NCBI RefSeq assembly: GCF_001295265.1
Contig: NZ_LJOD01000019.1
Coordinates: 29,468 to 93,467, forward strand
Reading direction: 5' to 3'
From: Chryseobacterium indologenes
Lineage (GTDB): Bacteria; Bacteroidota; Bacteroidia; Flavobacteriales; Weeksellaceae
Length of the DNA stretch: 64,000 bases
In this document: positions 57,637 to 64,000 of the stretch, one piece after another
Numbering within the stretch: the first letter of the stretch is position 1
How the letters are laid out: every line of letters begins with the position of its first letter
The notes under the pieces: generated by a model
What the model was told of the DNA's origin: nothing
What the model saw: the letters and a program-made list of their open reading frames with translations, nothing else
Databases searched by the model: none
Translations under genes and position numbers: made by a program

Positions 57637-59100
57637 ATGCTTAAACAACACTTACAACTCAAATTAGGACAGAAGCTTGCGCCTCAGCAGATACAGCTGA
57701 TGAAGCTTATACAGCTGCATACCCTGGAATTTGAAGAGGAGCTGGAAAGAGAGCTTGAGGAGAATCCTGCTTTGGAAATTGTAAAAGAAGATTCTAAAGA
57801 AGATGATTACTCTTCTCTGGAAGACGCCTATCAGGATGAAGGTACGGAAAGCATTGAAACAGATTTTGATGTTAACGAGTATCTATACGACGACGAACCC
57901 AGCTATAAAACAGCATCCAGCAACTATTCTCCGGATGATGAGGAATTTGATAACGAAAGCCTTCTGACAGAAGGACAATCGCTCTATGACTATCTGATGG
58001 AGCAGATTCATCTGATTAACATCAGTGAAGAAGACCTGAAAATTGCAGAATATATCATCGGAAACCTTGATACGGATGGTTACCTTAGAAGAGAAATAAA
58101 ATCTATTGTTGATGATCTTGCATTTTCACAGGGAATCTATACCACCAAAGAAAAAGTAGATGATATTCTGGAAAACTATGTTCAGAAACTGGATCCGCCG
58201 GGCGTAGGGGCACGCGGACTTCAGGAGTGCCTTCTGCTTCAGATTGAAAAGAAAGTAAGCTCCGATAAGGCTGTTTCACTGGCTGCCAATATTCTGAGAC
58301 ATCAGTTTGATGCTCTTACCAACAAGCATTACAATAAGATCATCCAGAAATATGATATTGAAGAAGAAGATCTTAAAGATGCCCTGGAAGAAATATCCAA
58401 ATTATCTCCGAAAGTAGGAGGAAACTTTGACACCCAGACCATTACAATCAATCAGGAAATTATTCCGGATTTTGTAATTCAGGTGAAAGACGGACAGGTA
58501 ATTCCTATGCTCAACAGCAAAAATGCACCTACTTTAAGGGTTTCTGAAGAATACAAAGATATTCTGACAACTTATTCACACGATAAAAACTCTTCCGAAC
58601 ATAAGCAGGCTGCACTGTTCATCAAACAAAAACTGGATGCAGCCAAATGGTATATTGATGCAATTAATCAGCGCCAGAATACCCTGCTTCAGACCATTAC
58701 AGCTATTGTAAAGTTCCAGAAGGATTATTTTATTACCGGAGATGAGAAATCTCTTAAACCAATGATTCTGAAAGACGTTGCAGACATTACAGGATTCGAT
58801 ATTTCTACCATTTCAAGAGTGGTGAAAAGCAAATATGCCGATACACCGAACGGAATTGTTTATCTGAAAGACCTTTTCTCAGACAGTCTTACTAATGATG
58901 ACGGTGAAGAAGTTTCTACCAAAGAAATTAAAACCCACCTTCAGGAGGTTATTGATAAAGAGAATAAGAGAAAACCGCTTACAGATGATGCGCTGGTAGT
59001 GATTCTTAAAGAACAGGGATACAACATTGCCCGAAGAACCATCGCCAAATACCGTGAACAACTCAATATTCCGGTAGCGAGATTAAGAAAAGAACTCTAA
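57637..59100 (+). CDS. rpoN: RNA polymerase sigma-54 factor
   Basis: A 487-residue sigma-54. Region I is Gln/Leu-rich (LAPQQIQLMKLIQLHTLEFEEEL), followed by an acidic region II, the core-binding region (LDPPGVGARGLQECLLLQIE) and the C-terminal RpoN box ARRTIAKYRE. It directs polymerase to -24/-12 promoters with ATP-dependent activators, which are not in this window. No obvious housekeeping promoter was recognised; TAAATTCG lies near 57596. Monocistronic, with a terminator after the stop. Confidence 0.95.
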   Translation: MLKQHLQLKLGQKLAPQQIQLMKLIQLHTLEFEEELERELEENPALEIVKEDSKEDDYSSLEDAYQDEGTESIETDFDVNEYLYDDEPSYKTASSNYSPDDEEFDNESLLTEGQSLYDYLMEQIHLINISEEDLKIAEYIIGNLDTDGYLRREIKSIVDDLAFSQGIYTTKEKVDDILENYVQKLDPPGVGARGLQECLLLQIEKKVSSDKAVSLAANILRHQFDALTNKHYNKIIQKYDIEEEDLKDALEEISKLSPKVGGNFDTQTITINQEIIPDFVIQVKDGQVIPMLNSKNAPTLRVSEEYKDILTTYSHDKNSSEHKQAALFIKQKLDAAKWYIDAINQRQNTLLQTITAIVKFQKDYFITGDEKSLKPMILKDVADITGFDISTISRVVKSKYADTPNGIVYLKDLFSDSLTNDDGEEVSTKEIKTHLQEVIDKENKRKPLTDDALVVILKEQGYNIARRTIAKYREQLNIPVARLRKEL

Positions 59101-59107
59101 AATATAC

Positions 59108-59140
59108 AAGGCTGTCCTCAGAAGACAGCCTTTATTTTTT
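59108..59140 (+). terminator. terminator of rpoN
   Basis: AAGGCTGTC (59108-59116) pairs with GACAGCCTT (59124-59132), followed by TTATTTTTT. Confidence 0.85.
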
Positions 59141-59338
59141 GATCCCGATTTCTAAGTTGATAAGATATTTTGTAAGCACAATGCCGCAATGGCTTTTTAG
59201 TTGCTAAGCGCTCCGGAATAATCGGCGATTTTCGGCAGTTGAACTTCGGTTTTCATATTTGTTTATCATTGAATAAAAAAATCTGAACAATCTGCCGGGT
59301 CAGCAGTACTATATAATCTGCAGGATTTATTCAATAGC

Positions 59339-59356
59339 GGCGGACTTTAGTCCGCC
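59339..59356. repeat. perfect GC-rich palindrome in the rpoN-acyl-CoA gap
   Basis: GGCGGACT (59339-59346), TT, AGTCCGCC (59349-59356). GC-rich in an AT-rich region and not followed by a T-run, so not a terminator. It looks like a dispersed palindromic repeat. The rest of the gap from 59141 to 59431 holds no frame or signal I trust. Confidence 0.55.
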
Positions 59357-59431
59357 TGAATAATAGAAAATAATCCATAAGCTTTAGCCAAAACCTATGT
59401 AGATTTCAGCATTATAGAAGATTATAAGGTT

Positions 59432-61057
59432 TTATGAACGTTTTAAGCCATCCAGACCCAGTTCTTTCACCGAAATCTCCCGCATCTCAACCTTTCGTAT
59501 TTTCCCTGAGATGGTCATAGGGAACTCATCCACAAACTTCCAGTATTTAGGAACTTTATAATGGGCGATTCTCCCTTTACAGTATTCCAGGAGCTCGGAT
59601 TCGGTCACCTCAAAACCTTTCCGGACTTTGATCCACGCCATAACCTCTTCTCCGAATTTTTCACTGGGTACTCCAATAATCTGCACATCGAGGATATTGG
59701 GATAGGTATATAAAAAGTCTTCAATTTCTTTAGGAGAAATATTTTCACCGCCGCGGATAATCAGGTCTTTGATTCTTCCGGAAATGGTGATGTAGCCGTC
59801 ATTATCCATTACAGCCATATCTCCGGTATGCATCCATCGGGCATCATCCAGAACTTTTCTGGTATTTTCCGGATCATTCCAGTATTTCAGCATAACAGAA
59901 TAGCCTCTGGTACAGAGTTCACCATGTTCGCCCCGGTTCAGGATTTTTCCATTTTCATCAATGATTTTTATTTCAAGATGATCCTGAACAGTTCCTACGG
60001 TGCTTACCTGCTTTTCTAAAGGAGTACCGATCAGGGTCTGTGTAGAAACGGGTGAGGTTTCTGTCATTCCGTAACAGATGCTCATTTCTTTGATGTTCAT
60101 CAGGCTTTCTACCTTTTTCATGATCTCCGGAGGACACACTGAACCTGCCATAACTCCCGTTCTCAGGCTTGAAAAATCATAGGTGGCAAAGTCTTTTACA
60201 GCAAGTTCTGCAATAAACATGGTAGGAACACCATATAAAGAGGTGCATTTTTCATCGGAAACTGTTTTTAAAGTAAGCTCAGGATCAAAGCTGTCATTGG
60301 GAATAACCATACAGGCACCATGGGCAGTACAGCAGATATTACCGATTACCATTCCGAAGCAGTGATAAAACGGAACAGGAATACAGACCCGGTCTTTTGA
60401 TGAATATTTCAGACGGATGCCGATAAAATAGCCATTATTCAGGATATTATGGTGCGAAAGTGTTACTCCTTTCGGAAAACCTGTAGTTCCGGAAGTATAC
60501 TGGATATTGACCGGATCATCAAACTGTACATGCTCTTCAAAGCTGTGAAGGGTATCGTCTGAAATATCCTGCCCGTTATTCAGAAAATCATCCCAGTTAT
60601 CATCGAAAAATATTTCGTGTTCCAGAGAAGGGCACACTTCTTTGGCATATTCTACCATTTCTTTATAATTGCTGGTTTTAAAGCTTAATGAAGAAAAGAT
60701 AAAACGTATTTCAGACTGGTTAATTACGTAGGTTAGTTCATGTGTTCTGTATGCCGGATTAATATTCACCAGAATGGTTCCGATGCGGGCAGTGGCATAT
60801 TGTAGAAGAACCCATTCATAGCGGTTGGAAGACCATATACCAATCCTGTCTCCGGCTTTTGCTCCCAGAAAGATCAGTGCTTTTGCAACGGCAGTGGTCT
60901 GGTTATAAAATTCCTGATAGGTTGCTCTGTATCCCTGATGAACACAGACCAAGGCTTCCTGAAGCGGATATTTTTCAACGGTGTTTTTAAGATTTCCCCC
61001 GATAGTCTGTCCCAATAACGGAGTTCCGGAAGTCCCATAAACATAAGATAATGACAT
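59432..61057 (-). CDS. long-chain acyl-CoA synthetase (AMP-binding)
   Basis: A 541-residue AMP-forming ligase that activates fatty acids with ATP and CoA. The P-loop-like motif is YTSGTTGFPKGVTLSHHN, with YGMTETSPVSTQ and HTGDMAVMDNDGYITISGRIKDLIIRGGENI in the C-terminal domain, and the ending SGKIRKVEMRE supplies the catalytic Lys. This pattern fits fatty-acyl-CoA ligases of the FadD3/acs-like type rather than acetyl-CoA synthetase. No signal peptide. Monocistronic. Confidence 0.92.
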   Translation of the reverse strand: MSLSYVYGTSGTPLLGQTIGGNLKNTVEKYPLQEALVCVHQGYRATYQEFYNQTTAVAKALIFLGAKAGDRIGIWSSNRYEWVLLQYATARIGTILVNINPAYRTHELTYVINQSEIRFIFSSLSFKTSNYKEMVEYAKEVCPSLEHEIFFDDNWDDFLNNGQDISDDTLHSFEEHVQFDDPVNIQYTSGTTGFPKGVTLSHHNILNNGYFIGIRLKYSSKDRVCIPVPFYHCFGMVIGNICCTAHGACMVIPNDSFDPELTLKTVSDEKCTSLYGVPTMFIAELAVKDFATYDFSSLRTGVMAGSVCPPEIMKKVESLMNIKEMSICYGMTETSPVSTQTLIGTPLEKQVSTVGTVQDHLEIKIIDENGKILNRGEHGELCTRGYSVMLKYWNDPENTRKVLDDARWMHTGDMAVMDNDGYITISGRIKDLIIRGGENISPKEIEDFLYTYPNILDVQIIGVPSEKFGEEVMAWIKVRKGFEVTESELLEYCKGRIAHYKVPKYWKFVDEFPMTISGKIRKVEMREISVKELGLDGLKRS

Positions 61058-61117
61058 AATTCAAGATTTGGCAGAATAAAATTAATGAATAAATCCTGAA
61101 TTATAAGCCTGTACCGG

Positions 61118-61792
61118 TTAATTTTCCTGAGAATCTATGTCTTTAAGCTGTTTTAAATTCTTGTCGAGTTTCCGGATGATAATCCCATAAACAAGCCTGT
61201 AATAAAGCCAGATCAGCAGAACACACAAAACCGTACTTACAATAGTTCCTACAATAACGATGGTAAGGTTGGAATTGGAAGGCTGTATATTCTGGGAATT
61301 CAGAATATAGAAGAGAAACGCGGTGAAAACCAGAGTGAAAGCCACAAGAATAGCAATACTGATCAGGATAAAAGCATTTACGGTCTTTTTAAACTTAATA
61401 ATTCTGATAATCAATCCTTTAAGGTTTTCTTCAATTTTTATTTTGCGGTAATTCTGGTAGAATTTCAGGACAAAATAAGCGGTGATCAGAAGGCTGATGA
61501 CCTTAATAGCTAAATACGCAAGATCGAAATTGTTTTCCAGCTCAGGGGATTCCTGTGCTCCCAGTTTTTCGAGAATTTTACGGAAGCTGTCAGATTCATC
61601 GCCCTGGAAAAAATAAAATAATCCAAGTACAGAAAAGAATAAAAGTTCAACAACACTGATCCAGAAAATATATTTCACATAATTACGTGATTTTCTGTTC
61701 AGCATCTGAAGAATCTCATCACTGTTGTATTTTGGCTGAACAGGCTGCTCCTGCCATGTTTTCTTAAAGCTGTCTAAATCAAAATCAGGCAT
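61118..61792 (-). CDS. four-helix membrane protein, possible anti-sigma factor
   Basis: A 224-residue protein. About 40 soluble N-terminal residues (MPDFDLDSFKKTWQEQPVQP) are followed by four hydrophobic helices (KYIFWISVVELLFFSVLGLF, LAIKVISLLITAYFVLKF, VNAFILISIAILVAFTLVFTAFL, TIVIVGTIVSTVLCVLLIWLYY) and a charged tail. The N-terminal pattern and eight-base overlap with an ECF sigma gene suggest that it holds the sigma at the membrane; this is inferred from context. Confidence 0.7.
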   Translation of the reverse strand: MPDFDLDSFKKTWQEQPVQPKYNSDEILQMLNRKSRNYVKYIFWISVVELLFFSVLGLFYFFQGDESDSFRKILEKLGAQESPELENNFDLAYLAIKVISLLITAYFVLKFYQNYRKIKIEENLKGLIIRIIKFKKTVNAFILISIAILVAFTLVFTAFLFYILNSQNIQPSNSNLTIVIVGTIVSTVLCVLLIWLYYRLVYGIIIRKLDKNLKQLKDIDSQEN

Positions 61793-62276
61793 ATTTTTCC
61801 ATCTGTTCTTTAAGGGTTTTCTTTAATCTGTTCATTTTCACACGGGCATTGACCTCGGTGATCCCGAGGTTTTCTGCAATATCCTTATAGGGCAGGTCGT
61901 CAAGATACATCATTACAATTGCTCTTTCTACATTCGGTAACGTCTTAATCACGGTGTACAGGAGCGAGATCTGCTGCTGTTTTTCATCGTCATCTTCCAC
62001 AAAATCCTTATGGTTGATGTCCAGTTCATTGGTAGGGAGACTTTTGCTTTTTTTCCGGAAAAGGGTAATGGCTGTATTAAGGGCTACACGGTACATCCAT
62101 GTAGAGATTTTAGAATTTCCTTTAAAGGAATCATAACTTCTCCAAAGCTGGAGAACAATTTCCTGAAAAAGATCTTCTTCATCTTCGAGAGAATTGGTAT
62201 ACAAACGCGAAACCTTAATAATCAGTCCCTGATTATCCTTAATAAGCTGCGCAAATTCTTTTTCTCTCGAACTCAT
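61785..62276 (-). CDS. ECF RNA polymerase sigma factor
   Basis: A 163-residue sigma-70 factor: region 2 (LYTNSLEDEEDLFQEIVLQLWRSYDSFKGNSKISTWMYRVALNTAITLFRKK) and region 4 (LPNVERAIVMMYLDDLPYKDIAENLGITEVNARVKMNRLKKTL). A -7-like TATCTTCG lies about 13 bases before the ATG. Its likely membrane anti-sigma overlaps its 3' end. I see no copy of the ATGCAAC/ATGCGTC promoter motif of the other ECF operon here. Confidence 0.9.
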   Translation of the reverse strand: MSSREKEFAQLIKDNQGLIIKVSRLYTNSLEDEEDLFQEIVLQLWRSYDSFKGNSKISTWMYRVALNTAITLFRKKSKSLPTNELDINHKDFVEDDDEKQQQISLLYTVIKTLPNVERAIVMMYLDDLPYKDIAENLGITEVNARVKMNRLKKTLKEQMEKYA

Positions 62277-62461
62277 AAATTTATAATGGCACGAAGATAA
62301 TAATAATGCGGTAAATTATTAATTTGAAAATGAGTTTATTTGAAAATTTGATTACATCTGGCTGGCTGCTTAAATCAATGCATTGAAACGGAAGAGGCAT
62401 TTTCTATGTTTTTAATTTAATTTTCGAATGAACACATAGCTGCATTTTTCAAATTATCCCG

Positions 62462-62469
62462 TATCTTTG
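62462..62469 (+). promoter_or_regulatory. -7 box of rnpB
   Basis: TATCTTTG, matching TAnnTTTG; transcription would start near 62475, the first base of the RNA. Confidence 0.65.
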
Positions 62470-62475
62470 CCTCCG

Positions 62476-62796
62476 CGAGAAAATCGGCTTGTTGATTTCC
62501 CGTTTTACGGGAGGTAGGAAAGTCCGGACACCGTAGAGCAGCAAAGCGGATAACATCCGTCACCCGTGAGGGTAGGACAAGTGCAACAGAAAGCAGGTAC
62601 AGTTCGGCTGTAGTGAAACCAGGTAAACTCTTTGTGGTGCAATGATAAGTATATCGGTTCTTTTCAGCAATGAAAATAGGGGCGGCTCGTCCTGAAAGCC
62701 GAGGGGTAATCAGCTCAAGTTTTGCAGCAATGTAAAACGCAGATAAATAACAGGCACTTCTTCGGAAGTACAGAATCCGGCTTACAGATTTTCTCG
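62476..62796 (+). ncRNA. rnpB: RNase P RNA, type A
   Basis: The catalytic RNA that matures tRNA 5' ends. The ends pair as helix P1 (CGAGAAAATC at 62476-62485 with GATTTTCTCG at 62787-62796). Between them lie the conserved blocks GGAAAGTCCGGAC, ACAGAAA, GGTAAACTC, GAGGGTAGGACAAG and the 3' ACAGAATCCGGCTTACAG. Length about 320 is normal. The protein partner rnpA is not nearby. Confidence 0.93.
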
Positions 62797-62847
62797 TATT
62801 TTTCCTGGAACAATTCCTAAATACCTTCCTTTTCAGATTGTCAGCTT

Positions 62848-62876
62848 TAAAAAAAGACCGGAACTGATTCCGGCCT
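62848..62876 (-). terminator. terminator of the 63000-63536 gene
   Basis: AGACCGGAA (62855-62863), CTGA, TTCCGGCCT (62868-62876); the A-run before it gives T7 on the minus strand. Confidence 0.75.
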
Positions 62877-62999
62877 TATGTAAGCTGGTCTGCATCTTAT
62901 GGCAGCCAGAAAAATGAATTTAAGATCTATTGTGAATACAATTTGCAACAGCCTGATAATGCCGGAATTTTCTTCATACCCTTGAATGTATAGTCCCGG

Positions 63000-63536
63000 T
63001 TAATAAATCTGAAGATAGGTAATATTACCTGCACCGGAGCTTATAGTAAACCATTCCGCAAAAGATGGTGTGTTAACCCCGCTCTGGTTGGGCTGCAAAA
63101 AGCCTGCAGAAAGTACAGGATCACCCACCTCAAAAGAATCTACAGATTGCCCGTTGCTATCCCTGAGACTGAAAGCATAACCTTCCCATTCATCAATAGA
63201 GTTTACAGCAGTAATAAGAGGGTGATTGTAAGGGTAAGTGTTTGAATTGGCCGGGTTTAAAGGATCGCCATAATTCCAATAGAGGATCGGGATGTTAGCT
63301 GTTCCGGTAGTATCAAAATGTTCGTAGTAGCTGTAACCATTAATAGGGATGGTATAATTGGTAGAAGGGTAGGTGCCGATTGCATACATATAAGGGCTGT
63401 AGGGAGTTGCACTTTTGGTCATCAGTCTGCCCACTGCAATATAATCAGGATTATAATTATTTACCTGTAAAGGAGTTGATTGTGCTGAAGCAGATATACC
63501 TGCTGCTATGCTGAGTATAATGGTTAATTTTTTCAT
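63000..63536 (-). CDS. hypothetical secreted protein
   Basis: A 178-residue protein with signal peptide MKKLTIILSIAAGISASAQ. The mature part is rich in Tyr, Asn, Pro, Gly and Ser (SPYMYAIGTYPSTNYTIPINGYSYYEHF), soluble and strand-like, and lacks a T9SS sorting domain. I do not recognise it. It ends near a terminator and stands apart from the lipoprotein upstream. Confidence 0.7.
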   Translation of the reverse strand: MKKLTIILSIAAGISASAQSTPLQVNNYNPDYIAVGRLMTKSATPYSPYMYAIGTYPSTNYTIPINGYSYYEHFDTTGTANIPILYWNYGDPLNPANSNTYPYNHPLITAVNSIDEWEGYAFSLRDSNGQSVDSFEVGDPVLSAGFLQPNQSGVNTPSFAEWFTISSGAGNITYLQIY

Positions 63537-63589
63537 AGTATTTAATGGATTTTAGAGTTAATGTTTAGCTGATGTGTTATAAGCAGATA

Positions 63590-63967
63590 TTACTTTTCAG
63601 ATTTAATGTTCTTACGGATTTCGTCGCTTTTCTTCATATAGATCTGGGTGGCCCAGACAATGATCTGGCTCATATCACCGCCTGTTTTTCTCATCAGTTC
63701 GGCCTCAGTTACGCCAGTGGAAAGGATCAGTTCTTTGGAAGCGGGTACCAGAAGCGCTTTTCTTCTGTCACTCAGCTCAGAAGTGTTTCTTTTTTTTTCC
63801 TCTTCCGTAGGTCTGTTTTGTGGATCACCCAGACTTTTAAAAGCTTTGTCGAAGTTTTCCATCTGCGGAGTTTTCATGCTCTCCATGGTATCTACAGCAT
63901 TATTTTCATTGTTACAGGAGATCAGCGTTAAAGTGGCAAAAGCCGCCATTAGAAAATATTTTTTCAT
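63590..63967 (-). CDS. hypothetical small lipoprotein
   Basis: A 125-residue lipoprotein: MKKYFLMAAFATLTLISCNN has the lipobox LISC. The rest is charged and helical (PTEEEKKRNTSELSDRRKALLVPASKELIL, SQIIVWATQIYMKKSDEIRKNIKSE). Family unknown. It lies 53 bases upstream of the secreted-protein gene on the same strand, and they may be cotranscribed. Confidence 0.72.
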   Translation of the reverse strand: MKKYFLMAAFATLTLISCNNENNAVDTMESMKTPQMENFDKAFKSLGDPQNRPTEEEKKRNTSELSDRRKALLVPASKELILSTGVTEAELMRKTGGDMSQIIVWATQIYMKKSDEIRKNIKSEK

Positions 63968-64000
63968 AGTAATTAAGATGTAAGTATAATTGTTTAAAAC

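Noticed and set aside
1..64000. CRISPR array, prophage, insertion sequence or tRNA
   Set aside because: No regularly spaced repeats, phage or transposase genes, or cloverleaf pattern were seen by eye.

Overview
The window looks like chromosome from a Chryseobacterium-type flavobacterium (Weeksellaceae, Bacteroidota). Evidence: AT-rich DNA, many promoters with the Bacteroidota -7 box TAnnTTTG (often with TTG/TTTG 17-23 nt upstream), few Shine-Dalgarno sites, a type IX secretion C-terminal signal, a GLPGLI-family protein, an Ala-rich extension on ribosomal protein S16, and ECF sigma operons of Bacteroidota type. I see no tRNA or rRNA gene, CRISPR array, prophage or insertion sequence. One RNA gene, RNase P RNA (rnpB), is clear.

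Layout. 1-8893: housekeeping and metabolic genes on + (DUF2147 tail, pdhB, kup, a Fur-type regulator, an OstA/LptA-like protein, two PLP enzymes, a START-like protein). 8978-11316: amidase, YqgE, pdxH and HU. 11716-13098: panD and a flippase-like membrane protein. 13434-19321: a six-gene Ter-type signalling operon (TerD, TerD, two vWA/TerY proteins, a PP2C phosphatase, a protein kinase). 19436-21586: a minus-strand cluster with a GNAT, a gene split by a one-base shift, a DEDD exonuclease and an unknown. 21641-23044: tyrS behind a leader-peptide attenuator. 23261-28951: regulators (AraC, TetR), acetyltransferases, an NAD(P)H oxidoreductase and unknowns. 29109-36953: secreted or surface proteins (PI-PLC with lectin, T9SS protein, M1-like peptidase), a two-component system, a methyltransferase and a Pmp3-like protein. 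37174-41129: a GLPGLI gene plus an ECF sigma operon sharing an identical promoter motif. 41300-48474: M3 peptidase, SRPBCC, a frameshifted lipoprotein, Gre-like, DoxX-like, nitroreductase and serine hydrolase. 48706-49826: rpsP-rimM. 49828-55407: lipoprotein, an HTH regulator with paired operators facing a membrane/surface gene set, and a TPR-AraC regulator. 56029-59100: asnS and rpoN. 59432-63967: acyl-CoA synthetase, a second ECF sigma pair, rnpB and two small exported proteins.

The most notable features are regulatory. tyrS is preceded by a 32-codon leader ORF with tandem Tyr codons and four RNA segments that can form mutually exclusive hairpins, as in classical attenuation. The ECF sigma gene and the GLPGLI gene carry the same bipartite promoter motif with identical spacing and identical distance to the start codon. 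A perfect 40-bp palindrome sits between a TetR gene and two small membrane-protein genes. Several genes have a -7 box only 3-5 nt before ATG, implying leaderless mRNAs. Several usual long-ORF starts fall inside promoters, and I have moved them to internal ATGs.

Two genes (19910-20508 and 44508-44902) are intact except for one missing base in a homopolymer. They are either recent pseudogenes, slippage-expressed genes or assembly errors. All family assignments are from motif recognition by eye; no database search was run.
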